From ZC4RG29 sp964521255 (GTDB taxonomy: Bacteria > Bacteroidota > Bacteroidia > Cytophagales > Cyclobacteriaceae): a stretch of DNA of 24,901 nucleotides. Every line of letters starts with the position of its first letter. The stretch's first letter is position 1. Below the pieces are notes generated by a model. That model worked only from the letters and a program-made list of their open reading frames with translations. It searched no databases and was not told where the DNA came from. The DNA lies in assembly GCA_964521255.1 (NCBI GenBank), contig CAZFRM010000045.1, positions 1 through 24,901 of the forward strand, given 5' to 3'. Both the position numbers and the translations under genes were made by a program. Of this stretch, positions 15,424-23,743 are shown piece by piece.

Positions 15424-16443
15424 ATGTTTAATGGTTTCTTAGCAATTGATGAGAACTCAAAAGTTCCCAAGTATCAGCAAGTGATTGATACCATCATCTC
15501 AGATATTGAAATCGGATCGATTAAAGTTGGTGACAGAATACCATCGATAAACGAAACAAGTGAAGAGTTCTACCTTTCACGCGATACCGTTGAAAAGGCT
15601 TATCGCGCTTTACAAAAGAGAGGAATCATCACCGGCGTTCGTGGAAAGGGCTTTTATGTAACCAGCGCCAGGCAAAATGAAGAGCGAAGAGTTCTGGTTG
15701 TATTCAATAAGCTTAGTGATCATAAGAAAACAATCTACAACGCATTATTAAAAAACATCGGTACAGGTTATAACATCGATCTTCAGATTCATAATGGAGA
15801 AAGCCGGACGCTGGAAAAGATTATCGTGGAAAACCTGGGGAGATATGACCATTACGTGTTAATGCCGCACTTAAAAGATGAAACAGAAAGTGTAATAGAA
15901 ACAATTAATAAAATTCCAAAAGACAAACTTATCTTGTTGAACAAAAACCTTAGAGGTATAGACAAAGTTTATGGTTGTGTGTTTGAAGATTTTGAACTTG
16001 ATATTCATCAGGCCCTTTATACCGGTATTGATAAAATAAGAAAATACCATAAGTTGATACTTGTATTCCCTACTGATAATTTTTATTGTGAAGGCATCGT
16101 AGATGGTTTTAGAAATTTTTGTGAAGAGGAAGGATTCGTAAGTGAGGTTATTGAGGGATCATTTTCCCGGGACGTAAAAGTGAACGAGCTATATATTGTT
16201 ATTGAAGAAGCCGATCTTGTTGAGATCATTAAAAAGGCGAGTCATAAAAATTTGAAGCTTGGTAAACACGTTGGCGTTATTGCTTACAACGATTCACCGT
16301 TTAAGGAGATTCTTGCCGGCGGAATTACCGTATTAAGCACTGACTTTTCAAAAATGGGTGAGACGTGTGCAGAAATGATACGAACGAGGAAATACGAACA
16401 CGTTAAAAATCCCTTTAAGTTTATTTTACGGAATTCAATTTGA
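15424..16443 (+). CDS. GntR-family transcriptional regulator with a sugar-type effector domain
   Basis: With ATG 15424 the protein has 339 residues. Residues about 12-81 form a GntR winged helix: KVPKYQQVIDTIISDI, LKVGD-like IKVGDRIPSI, then FYLSRDTVEKAYRALQKRG and a wing GVRGKGFYV. Residues about 88-325 look like a periplasmic-binding/LacI-type effector domain (VLVVFNKLSDHKKTIYNAL, HYVLMPHL, LILLNKNL, GVIAYNDSPFKEIL, TVLSTDFSKMGE). This combination is common in Bacteroidota sugar regulators such as AraR-like proteins. A TTG at 15331 would extend the frame, but the added 31 residues are not protein-like and the domain starts right after the ATG. It diverges from susC, so it most likely controls uptake and itself through the palindrome at 15304-15321. 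The ligand is unknown. Confidence 0.9.
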   Translation: MFNGFLAIDENSKVPKYQQVIDTIISDIEIGSIKVGDRIPSINETSEEFYLSRDTVEKAYRALQKRGIITGVRGKGFYVTSARQNEERRVLVVFNKLSDHKKTIYNALLKNIGTGYNIDLQIHNGESRTLEKIIVENLGRYDHYVLMPHLKDETESVIETINKIPKDKLILLNKNLRGIDKVYGCVFEDFELDIHQALYTGIDKIRKYHKLILVFPTDNFYCEGIVDGFRNFCEEEGFVSEVIEGSFSRDVKVNELYIVIEEADLVEIIKKASHKNLKLGKHVGVIAYNDSPFKEILAGGITVLSTDFSKMGETCAEMIRTRKYEHVKNPFKFILRNSI

Positions 16444-16469
16444 AAACTCTACATGCGAACAAAGTAATC

Positions 16470-18575
16470 CTATTGCCCTCGGTTTGAAGTAATGGCGCGA
16501 ATATCCCTGGAAAGAGAATGAATAATTGACAATGGATGAAGAGCAGGCAATGGTAGGGTAGCAGGTGAAATCGTCTCCTTAGCATTAGGTTGCCGGGATT
16601 CAATATTAGCGGCTGCATACTGAAGATTATCCGTGATTTTAGTTACCAACTGTTTCGACTCGTTTGTTTCCCGAAGATCTTTCTCAGACAACGATGAGAT
16701 TCTGCTGGTAAGCAAATGACTGGTAATAACAAATTGATGCACTTGTGTAGCTTGAACTGCCGTTCCCGGTTCGGATAGCATTTTTTGAAAACTATCGGAT
16801 AAATTAGTCAATGTTACAATGGCTTCATTACGTGCGGCATTGTATTGTCTTGTGTGTGATGGATCACGTTTCATGTTCCAGGCTGACAGAAAGTATGCTG
16901 TATTCGCTACAAGAGACTTCTTCATCACAGATTGAATTTGATAATGTTGCCACACAGGGAAAATAAACCGCGCGGCAAAGGCAGCAATCAAAGAGCCCAC
17001 CAGCGTATCAATCAACCGTTCCCCGATAAGGCTTCGGAAGGTAACGGGATTAAGAAAATGAAATGTGATAACAACGTAGAGTGTAAGAAAAGTTACAAAA
17101 CCAAAATAATTAACACGAAGCAGGCTGTAGGCCATAAGCATACTGAAAATCATAATGACAAATAGTGCGGCTGTATTGGAAATAAAATAAACAATGCTAA
17201 TTGCCAATACTACTCCCCCTAACGTACCGAGTACACGCTGAATATTTCTTGCACGGGTGAGATGATACACCGGCTTTAGAATGGTGAGTGTGGTAAGCAT
17301 CACCCAGTACGCATGGCTTAATGCAAACAAGGCAGACACTGCATACCCAATAAGAAGTGCCGTTGTAATTCTGATGGCGAACCGGAAATTGCTGGACCGA
17401 AGGGTAAGATTCTCGCGCAATAAAGAAAGTGTGATGCGTGGAGATCGCGCCGGCATTTCTATTTCATGGTCGGGGAAACGGTTTGGATCAAACTCCTCAA
17501 GCCGGGTGTAGGATACAATCTTTGATAGCCGGGCAACAATGCTGCGGATGTTCTTTGAGGTTTGCCTTATCGCAAATAAATTTTCATTCGGCAATGGGGA
17601 TGACGCGGTCTTAAACTTTTCAAGTTCCTCATCGAACTCATCCAACGCAAGGCTAAGGTCAGGCATTTTTTTCACTGGAGTTCCCGTCTGCACTGACAAA
17701 CCAATGTACTCGAGCTCTGCTGATACCTGAATGGCTGTGCGGTAAAGCTTATTCAATAAATTTGCATCCCCCTGCTCATGAAGTAATTTATAATCCTGGT
17801 AAGAATACATTGCCTCCTCGAAAAGGTCCAACGATTCCAGGAAGATCATCATCATACTTCTGCTCTTTGGACTGGCATCCCCTACTAACTGGCGGGTTTT
17901 GAATAATAATTCACGTAACGAATTTTGTGTTCTTAATACATCAACCTGATCTTTCATCACACGATCAAACACTTCATTTATATTTGCTCCTTCCTTAAAA
18001 AAAGCGGCACGTGTACGGATGTATTGGGCAATTAATATCAGGTTTTCACCCTGGGCCTGTTCTACCAGACGATACGGTTGAAGGCGATTAAGTAAGAGAC
18101 TGAATACCGCATACCACATTCCGCCGCCAGCGGTAAGCATTACACTCATCATCACATTACCATCACCCCGCAAAGGCGACATGTGGATAAGCATAATTAC
18201 CAGTGCAAGCGTGCCGATAGCGCCTGCCCGTGCACCGTAAATACCCAGCATGGAAAAGAAAAAGGAGAATAGCGCTACCTGAAAAACCTGGAGAATGTGA
18301 TTACCCGGAAGAAGCGAAGTAATCAGCACTGTAAACGTGTTCAATACAATGGCTACAAACATTCCATTTCTTCTATGATGAATTGGACCTGGCGCGTCGG
18401 TGAGACTTACAAAGAGAGCGCCGAAGAGAAATGGAATACCTTTACTAAGCCATCCCATACTTACCATAACAAGCATGGGAACAACAACGCCTGCCGTTAT
18501 CCGCACACCGGAATTCCAATAGTGACTGGTGGTAAACTTCTGTATCTCCTTTAGATAATCTTTACTGCCCTGCAT
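16470..18575 (-). CDS. FUSC/YccS-family integral membrane protein
   Basis: A 701-residue protein with two similar membrane blocks. The first, about 24-169, contains WLSKGIPFLFGALFVSLTDA. The second, about 395-545, contains FRFAIRITTALLIGYAVSAL and the family motif YWVMLTTLTILKP, then RVLGTLGGVVLA. A long cytoplasmic helical region lies between them (170-390) and another at the C-terminus (546-701). This layout and length match YccS/YhfK-type members of the FUSC (fusaric-acid-resistance-like) superfamily, proposed exporters of aromatic acids or related compounds; direct evidence for substrates is scarce. It faces the gntR gene tail to tail with 26 bases between. The next gene upstream on the same strand ends 84 bases away, so they may share a transcript. 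Confidence 0.9.
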   Translation of the reverse strand: MQGSKDYLKEIQKFTTSHYWNSGVRITAGVVVPMLVMVSMGWLSKGIPFLFGALFVSLTDAPGPIHHRRNGMFVAIVLNTFTVLITSLLPGNHILQVFQVALFSFFFSMLGIYGARAGAIGTLALVIMLIHMSPLRGDGNVMMSVMLTAGGGMWYAVFSLLLNRLQPYRLVEQAQGENLILIAQYIRTRAAFFKEGANINEVFDRVMKDQVDVLRTQNSLRELLFKTRQLVGDASPKSRSMMMIFLESLDLFEEAMYSYQDYKLLHEQGDANLLNKLYRTAIQVSAELEYIGLSVQTGTPVKKMPDLSLALDEFDEELEKFKTASSPLPNENLFAIRQTSKNIRSIVARLSKIVSYTRLEEFDPNRFPDHEIEMPARSPRITLSLLRENLTLRSSNFRFAIRITTALLIGYAVSALFALSHAYWVMLTTLTILKPVYHLTRARNIQRVLGTLGGVVLAISIVYFISNTAALFVIMIFSMLMAYSLLRVNYFGFVTFLTLYVVITFHFLNPVTFRSLIGERLIDTLVGSLIAAFAARFIFPVWQHYQIQSVMKKSLVANTAYFLSAWNMKRDPSHTRQYNAARNEAIVTLTNLSDSFQKMLSEPGTAVQATQVHQFVITSHLLTSRISSLSEKDLRETNESKQLVTKITDNLQYAAANIESRQPNAKETISPATLPLPALHPLSIIHSLSRDIRAITSNRGQ

Positions 18576-18659
18576 GAAGGCTAAAAATAATGCATAACAT
18601 GTTTAGATACCCTACAATAATGACGACTTCCAAATAAAGAATTCAGGAATCGTTATAAA

Positions 18660-21026
18660 TCATTCACTCCTTAACGAATTTACCGGATTAGCGCGAGCAG
18701 CCCGCAATGCCTGTGTACTAACAATAATAAGAGCAAACACTAAAGCAATAGCGCCTGTGACAGGAAATATCCACCAATTTATTTCTGTTCGAATCGTGTA
18801 GCGTTCCAGGTATTTGCTAAGCAGCCACCAGGCAATTGGCGCTGATAAAATAAAGGAGACAATCACCAGCAGGGAAAAGTCTTTTGAGATAAGTTTTACA
18901 ATGCCAGGTACCGTTGCCCCTAACACTTTTCGTATACCAATTTCTTTTGTACGCTGCTCAGCTGTAAATGCCGCAAGTCCGAATAAACCGAGTCCTGTAA
19001 TGATGATGGTAAGGGTTGCAAACAAACTCGCCAGCTTACTAGTGAGATTAATGGTAGTGAACTTCTTTTGAAATTCTACATCAGCAAACCGATATTCAAA
19101 TGGATAGGCCGGCGCGTGCTTTTCAAAAATACTTTGCACTGTACGGATACTCGCTTGAAGATCATTTGTTTTTTTAAACCGCACCGTCACAACATCGATC
19201 CATCCAGGATCAAGAACAATGAACATCGGTTTTATCGGATCGTAGAGTGATCCCATTAACACATCTTCCGTAATACCGATAAGTTTTCGTTTGCCTCCCC
19301 AAAGCGGAAGTTCTGTTCCAATCGGATCCTCCAGGTTCATAAGATCAACACCTGCCTTGCTAACGATGATGGAAGCCGTATCACTTGGAAAATCTTCTGA
19401 GAAATCACGTCCTTCCAGCAGTTTGATGCCCATGGTTTTGAGGTAGTCATACTCGGTGGCAATAGTCGTAAAAATTACACGCAGATCCTCCGGCTTACCA
19501 GGCCAACCTAAAAAGTTATTGGAGTTGATATCGGTAATCTGGCTGTTGGATTTTGTAACCGCTTCCACTACGCCGGATGAGAGTAACTCCAATTTGATAG
19601 GACGGTAGTTTTTCTTTACTTCATTATTATAGGATACTGACATAAGATTTTCCTGATCATAGCCCAGGTCTCTCGCCTTCACGAGTTGAATTTGCTGATA
19701 GATAACGATGGTGCCTATGATGAGTAAAATTGAAAAACCAAACTGCAATGTCACCAGCACTTTTCTCGGTGTGCTTGCGCCTCTTCCAATAGTAGGCTTA
19801 CCTTTCAGCACCTTTACCGGTTGGAAGGAAGATAAATAAAACGCAGGATAGCTTCCCGCCACTATTCCCGTAAGCAGTATTAGCCCCAGCGAGAACATCC
19901 AAAACTCACCGGATGTATAATCGATAAAAAGTTTCTTCTCAACCAGGTCGTTGTAGTAGGGCAGCAGAAGTTGTGTTGCGAGTATGCCAATAACAAATGC
20001 GATGAGTGCGATGAAGGTTGATTCACCAATGAACTGAAAGATCAATTCCCAGCGCATAGAGCCTACGCTTTTTCGTATGCCTACTTCCCGTGCCCTTCTT
20101 TCTGATCGTGCTGTGGCCAGGTTCATGAAGTTGATACAGGCGATTACAATAATGAAGATTGCAATGACAGTAAATAGCTGGACATAATCGCTCATGCCTC
20201 CCGTTTCTACACCATCATAAAAATTAGAATGCAATCGCCAGCGCAGCAGCGGATAGAGAAAGAATTCAGGCTTTGTTTCGGTCTCGCCATGTTCCTGCAA
20301 CATTAAGCGAACACTATTTTCAACATCGGCCTTTTTTGCGGGATCATTAAGTTCCAGGAAAACCTGGAATGAGTAATTTCCCCAGTTGGTTGTATTTCTT
20401 CTCACCCAATCACTGATCTGCTCACGGAACTTCCACGTCATAAGAAAGTCAAACTGGAAAGAAGAGTTAGCAGGAACATCACGCAATACGCCAGTGACTT
20501 TCAAATCATTTTCATTATCGATTAGGACAACCTTGTTAATCGGATCTTCATCACCGAATAAGGCTTTCGCTAAAGATTGTGTAATTACAATCGAACTGGG
20601 ATCGTCCATTACCTGTTCGGCATTACCAGCGAGAAGCGGGTACTCAAACATCTCCAGGAATTCTTCACTGGCATAATACCCCTTTTTCATCAGCCTGTTC
20701 TCTCCCACCATCAACAAATGCTGGCCTCCCCAATCGGTAACAAGAGCCCGCTTGATATTACTGTCGGCAGTCTTCATTGCTTCATAAGTAGGTAGCGGAA
20801 CGGAGGTCCACGAACTTATCTTTCCATCAAATTTTGCATTAACCCAAACCTGGTAGAGTCTGTCCGCTTTTGGAAGAAATTTATTGAATGATGTCTCATC
20901 CGCCACCCACAGCAGAATGAGCAAACTACAGGTAATACCAATGGAGAGACCTGCGATGTTGATAAAAGAATAAAATCCGTTTTTGAAGAGACTGCGGATG
21001 GTCACAATGAAGTAATTTCTGAGCAT
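18660..21026 (-). CDS. MacB/FtsX-type ABC-transporter permease
   Basis: A 788-residue permease with two copies of the unit: an N-terminal helix (about 17-43), a periplasmic MacB core domain (45-285), and an FtsX three-helix block around IVIACINFMNLATARSERRA, REVGIRKSVGS (about 285-405); then a second helix, second periplasmic domain (about 440-665) and second FtsX block around GLGLFGLAAFTAEQRT, KEIGIRKVLGATV (670-785). The duplicated GIRKS/GIRKV motifs are typical of the large Bacteroidota family. These permeases work with a MacB/LolD-type ATPase; none is encoded here, so the ATPase must lie elsewhere. Likely roles are export of peptides or antimicrobials, or mechanotransmission; which one cannot be told. 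The start MLRNYFIVTIRSLFKNG is family-typical. Confidence 0.93.
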   Translation of the reverse strand: MLRNYFIVTIRSLFKNGFYSFINIAGLSIGITCSLLILLWVADETSFNKFLPKADRLYQVWVNAKFDGKISSWTSVPLPTYEAMKTADSNIKRALVTDWGGQHLLMVGENRLMKKGYYASEEFLEMFEYPLLAGNAEQVMDDPSSIVITQSLAKALFGDEDPINKVVLIDNENDLKVTGVLRDVPANSSFQFDFLMTWKFREQISDWVRRNTTNWGNYSFQVFLELNDPAKKADVENSVRLMLQEHGETETKPEFFLYPLLRWRLHSNFYDGVETGGMSDYVQLFTVIAIFIIVIACINFMNLATARSERRAREVGIRKSVGSMRWELIFQFIGESTFIALIAFVIGILATQLLLPYYNDLVEKKLFIDYTSGEFWMFSLGLILLTGIVAGSYPAFYLSSFQPVKVLKGKPTIGRGASTPRKVLVTLQFGFSILLIIGTIVIYQQIQLVKARDLGYDQENLMSVSYNNEVKKNYRPIKLELLSSGVVEAVTKSNSQITDINSNNFLGWPGKPEDLRVIFTTIATEYDYLKTMGIKLLEGRDFSEDFPSDTASIIVSKAGVDLMNLEDPIGTELPLWGGKRKLIGITEDVLMGSLYDPIKPMFIVLDPGWIDVVTVRFKKTNDLQASIRTVQSIFEKHAPAYPFEYRFADVEFQKKFTTINLTSKLASLFATLTIIITGLGLFGLAAFTAEQRTKEIGIRKVLGATVPGIVKLISKDFSLLVIVSFILSAPIAWWLLSKYLERYTIRTEINWWIFPVTGAIALVFALIIVSTQALRAARANPVNSLRSE

Positions 21027-21091
21027 AACATTAACCTGTTTAACCTTATACTCCCAAAAGACTGTTTAGGTAACAAAAAGTGGCTTAGAAA

Positions 21092-21238
21092 ATGAAAAAA
21101 AAATTAAGTCGAAGCTTTATGTTTCCGATTTGGTTATCAAGAATTGTCAGTTTTATAATGTGGTATTTTGCTCTTGTTCTTGACTCTCAAGTTGTATATA
21201 TGTTTGTGCTGTCAGTTGCAGAAATTGCCCTTAAATAA
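21092..21238 (+). CDS. Possible 48-residue membrane microprotein
   Basis: ATG 21092 to TAA 21236-21238 reads MKKKLSRSFMFPIWL and then a long hydrophobic stretch (IVSFIMWYFALVL, then VVYMFVLSVAEIALK). The basic start followed by one or two hydrophobic helices is the usual look of a small inner-membrane protein. It sits alone in an otherwise empty gap, on the strand opposite to both neighbours. Length alone makes it weak; an AT-rich spacer can produce hydrophobic frames by chance. Confidence 0.3.
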   Translation: MKKKLSRSFMFPIWLSRIVSFIMWYFALVLDSQVVYMFVLSVAEIALK

Positions 21239-21338
21239 TTGGATTTTTCTCTAAAACAGTCAGCCTTGTAGAAAATGTGCTTTTTGGGATTTAGTTATAG
21301 CTTTTATTGCGTGTGATTTTATTCTCGTCTTTTTATAA

Positions 21339-21719
21339 TTAACGTCTTAGTCTAAAGAATATGTAAACAGTTGTGGAGATAACAGTCGCAAAAATGAAAC
21401 CTGTTATGAATGAGAAATTTCGTCCCACGTCATTAATTAGTCTTTGCATTGCAGCTTTTTGGTCCTCTGTTATTTCGTGTCCACTGAAAAGTCCATCTTT
21501 GTTAAGGTCGTAGCGATTCAAGTCCCATTGATAGTAGATATCGTCATATGTCGAACTACCGACAATGAAAAGGTACGCGATCAAAAAGACCGTCACACTT
21601 GTCCAAAGTCCTTTGTTTTTTGAAAAAAGTCTTTGGCGGAAATACAGAATTGTCCCAAGTCCAATAACGCTCAGAATTGTCGGAATAGCTAAATGGTAAG
21701 GTATTGTAATCTCGCTCAA
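21339..21719 (-). CDS. Orphan membrane protein with an EF-hand loop
   Basis: Predicted 126 residues with three membrane helices: about 9-27 (LAIPTILSVIGLGTILYF), 40-57 and 100-122. Between helices two and three is a canonical 12-residue EF-hand calcium loop, DLNKDGLFSGHE (Asp1, Asn3, Asp5, Gly6, Ser9, Glu12), followed by a helix EDQKAAMQRL. No close family is recognised. A regulatory or calcium-sensing role is possible but only inferred from the loop. The gene stands alone on the minus strand, with a large palindromic element immediately upstream of its start (21765-21869). Confidence 0.65.
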   Translation of the reverse strand: MSEITIPYHLAIPTILSVIGLGTILYFRQRLFSKNKGLWTSVTVFLIAYLFIVGSSTYDDIYYQWDLNRYDLNKDGLFSGHEITEDQKAAMQRLINDVGRNFSFITGFIFATVISTTVYIFFRLRR

Positions 21720-21764
21720 TGTCGTCTTCGTTATGAAATTTGTCTGTCGTTAAAAACCACACAC

Positions 21765-21869
21765 AACGTTTGGTTATTTGCAGTGGCGGGAAATAGGAGC
21801 GCTAAAAAATGGAGCGTAGCGGAATGTTTAGCGCGACCTACACGTCACTGTCAACCGTGACCAAACGTT
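21765..21869. repeat. Multi-step palindrome of 105 bp, attC-like or mobile repeat
   Basis: Outer arms aacgtttggt (21765-21774) and accaaacgtt (21860-21869) are perfect. Inward, cagtg (21781-21785) pairs with cactg (21846-21850), tagg (21794-21797) with ccta (21837-21840), and gcgctaaa (21799-21806) with tttagcgc (21827-21834), leaving a 20-base apical loop. The stem is broken by unpaired bases that differ between strands. Size, nested imperfect arms and AAC/GTT at both ends recall integron attC sites. The flanking heptamers ACACAAC and GTTATCT fit RYYYAAC and GTTRRRY only in part. It stands between two unrelated orphan genes read in the same direction. A RAYT/REP-type repeat is the alternative. 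Confidence 0.65.
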
Positions 21870-21950
21870 ATCTGAAAACTAAAGCTACAAATTTACTCTG
21901 AACCCCGCCATTACAATAGTTTTTGTTGCCTGCTGTGCACGTTAATTAAT

Positions 21951-22379
21951 CTATTTTAGTAAGGCTTCAAATTTTTCTGTAATCACACAACTAGGGTCGT
22001 CAAAAGTTACATTGTCGGGAAAGTCTTTCAGTCGATAAGATGCTAACATTGTACAATGAAGAAGAGTGTCCTTTAAAGTAATTCCAGTTAAGAAAATTTG
22101 CTTTACTTGTTTATCTTTTTCCCGCCCCCAAATTATTGATTTCTTTTTTTTATGTGGTCCGTCTGGTCTGCTGTAGTCCAAGTAGGTATAGGTCGCCTGA
22201 GAATTCAACCCATCTTTTGTTATCTCAATTGTTTCTGTTCCGCTCCCAAAATCTCCAACAAAGCCTATTTCAATCGTATAATTTCCTTTGTCTACAATTT
22301 TTTCAATTATAGAAACCTTGTCAACATGACAAGATATTAACAAAACTAAAACAATAATCGAAGCAAAATTCTTAGTCAT
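21951..22379 (-). CDS. Orphan lipoprotein
   Basis: Predicted 142 residues with a short lipoprotein leader ending LLISC (Cys17), then a beta-rich domain (GNYTIEIGFVGDFGSGTETIEITKDG as successive segments, TYTYLDYSRPDGPHKKKKSI, LKDTLLHCTMLASYRLKDF). No family is recognised. Two further cysteines (in LHCTM and PSCVI) could form a disulfide, which fits an extracytoplasmic location. It is read in the same direction as the EF-hand gene, from which it is separated by the palindromic element. A sequence resembling half of that element lies just upstream of its start (22387-22395). Confidence 0.65.
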   Translation of the reverse strand: MTKNFASIIVLVLLISCHVDKVSIIEKIVDKGNYTIEIGFVGDFGSGTETIEITKDGLNSQATYTYLDYSRPDGPHKKKKSIIWGREKDKQVKQIFLTGITLKDTLLHCTMLASYRLKDFPDNVTFDDPSCVITEKFEALLK

Positions 22380-22599
22380 AGCCTTGTCGTTTGGTATTCC
22401 CAGTTGGCCTGCAGAGAAAATTCACATCCTCTGCCACCAAATTTAATGGATTTCGATTCAACTTTTCCATGCTGCTATTCATTTGTAGTTGATCATTCCT
22501 TTTGTCAAAAAGCACTATCTAACGGACTAATAACTCCTGCCCTCTGAGCACTTTCTACTGCGGCTTTTCAATATGGCTCTTCATTAAGGATAGTAACAA
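22380..22599. other. Intergenic stretch with a half-copy of the palindrome motif
   Basis: No gene is seen. On the plus strand, tcgtttggt (22387-22395) followed by attcccagttggc resembles the left arm of the 21765-21869 element (acgtttggttatttgcagtggc), with changes. No matching right arm is nearby. Confidence 0.3.
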
Positions 22600-22989
22600 T
22601 TGCCACTTTTCAATGAAACACCACATGTTTCTTTGGGCAAAGCCTGCATTCAAATGTGCTCCCATGCACGTCAGGGATTGTCCATTCACAAATTAATTTT
22701 TAAAGTAGATGGTAAACCTCAATATGAAACACAAGCCGACATATCACTCGCCGACACGGTAGAATTTCAGCACGTTGGAAAATTCTTCCTGGTGTTAAGC
22801 AAACCCAAAAAGAAAAATGAAGAAAGAAAAATCTTCCCTTCAAAAGACAATATAATTTATGCGAGGAAGAAAAAATCAAATTATCAATTACTCTTTCGGT
22901 TCAATGAGCCGATCAACAAAAAAGATTCAACTATTGTATTTAGTGGTGAGTTGATCAGGCATACGGTGGTGCCGTTGCTAAAAGATTAG
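22600..22989 (+). CDS. Hypothetical protein, possibly truncated at its N-terminus
   Basis: The frame opens at a TTG (22600) and runs 129 residues; the first in-frame ATG is at 22654 (MCSHARQGLSIHKL). The part from about residue 30 looks like a compact beta-rich domain (HKLIFKVDGKPQYETQADIS, VEFQHVGKFFLVLSKPKKK, SNYQLLFRFNEPI, STIVFSGELIRHTVVPLL). No ATG start with a leader is visible upstream, so this may be the surviving C-terminal domain of a longer gene. No family is recognised. It stands alone on the plus strand among accessory DNA. Confidence 0.45.
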   Translation: MPLFNETPHVSLGKACIQMCSHARQGLSIHKLIFKVDGKPQYETQADISLADTVEFQHVGKFFLVLSKPKKKNEERKIFPSKDNIIYARKKKSNYQLLFRFNEPINKKDSTIVFSGELIRHTVVPLLKD

Positions 22990-23743
22990 TTCTACATCCT
23001 CGTGTATCTTTGTTCTACTTGAAAAACACCAGTTGTGTAGTGCTTATCATCCTTTCCGGTTTTAGCCGGATAAATTCCCACGACCTTCAGCGAATGGACT
23101 ATAGCTTTTTGTAATGGCGAAAGGTCAAGAAACTTAAATTATACGTATGGGCTGGATGGCGGATTACGTGTTAACTTTTTATTCAAAGATTCTCTCACTT
23201 TTTTTATTCTGACAGAATGTCTGATTATGATAAAACCTGACTCTGGGTAAACCTTGCTTAAGCCCTGGTTAACCCTGCTAAACTCTGCCCTATGCTTCAA
23301 TTGTCTGAACCGTGATTTGCGTGATTAAAGGATTGAAGGATTAACTTGCCTGCATCCTGGAATTCGATCAGACTTTTTATTATTTAAATCGTGCTGGTTA
23401 TCAGCTGGACTGCGCCACACCATTCTCTTGATGGCTTCACCAAACTGGTTGGTGTATGAACTGAAGGTTTGTGTGTCTGCTGTATATATCTGGCACTGGC
23501 GTCGTAACAGGAAATGGTTTCGCCAAACACCGTCGTCGATATCATTCCCCGGATCGTGTGTATTGTCAAAGTGATTAATTCTCTTCAACGCATCGTTGAT
23601 GGTGTAGATGCAATCGATTCTTATATTAATTTTCTTCCGTCATTCACTTTCTTTATCTTTGTAAGCTTCTCGTTGAAGTGACCAAACGATACATCAGGAA
23701 TTCCAAAGTCCGTACGACTTACGGGCCTTAAAACTCAGAGACT
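22990..23743. other. Long gene-poor stretch
   Basis: No confident gene. A short hairpin tccgg-ttttag-ccgga (23055-23070) follows the hypothetical gene at some distance. A segment at 23300-23342 (gtctgaaccgtgatttgcg, then gattaaaggattgaaggatt) belongs to a simple gatta-type dispersed sequence often seen between Bacteroidota genes (from memory). A minus-strand frame at 23325-23588, extendable upstream without an ATG, reads coherently (GNDIDDGVWRNHFLLRR, then FSSYTNQFGEAIKRMVW) and may be a remnant of a gene; it is treated as a finding. Confidence 0.4.
23706..23724. promoter_or_regulatory. Overlapping inverted repeats before the antitoxin gene
   Basis: Two overlapping symmetric motifs lie 20-38 bases before the antitoxin ATG: aagtc-cgtac-gactt (23706-23720) and ccgta-cgact-tacgg (23710-23724). 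Type II antitoxins usually repress their own operon through such sites. The assignment rests on symmetry and position only. Confidence 0.35.

Noticed and set aside
23114..23137. Start of a small MAKGQ-type protein
   Set aside because: ATGGCGAAAGGTCAAG recalls a family of small basic Bacteroidota proteins that begin MAKGQ, but a stop comes after seven codons and no Lys-rich continuation is seen in other frames.
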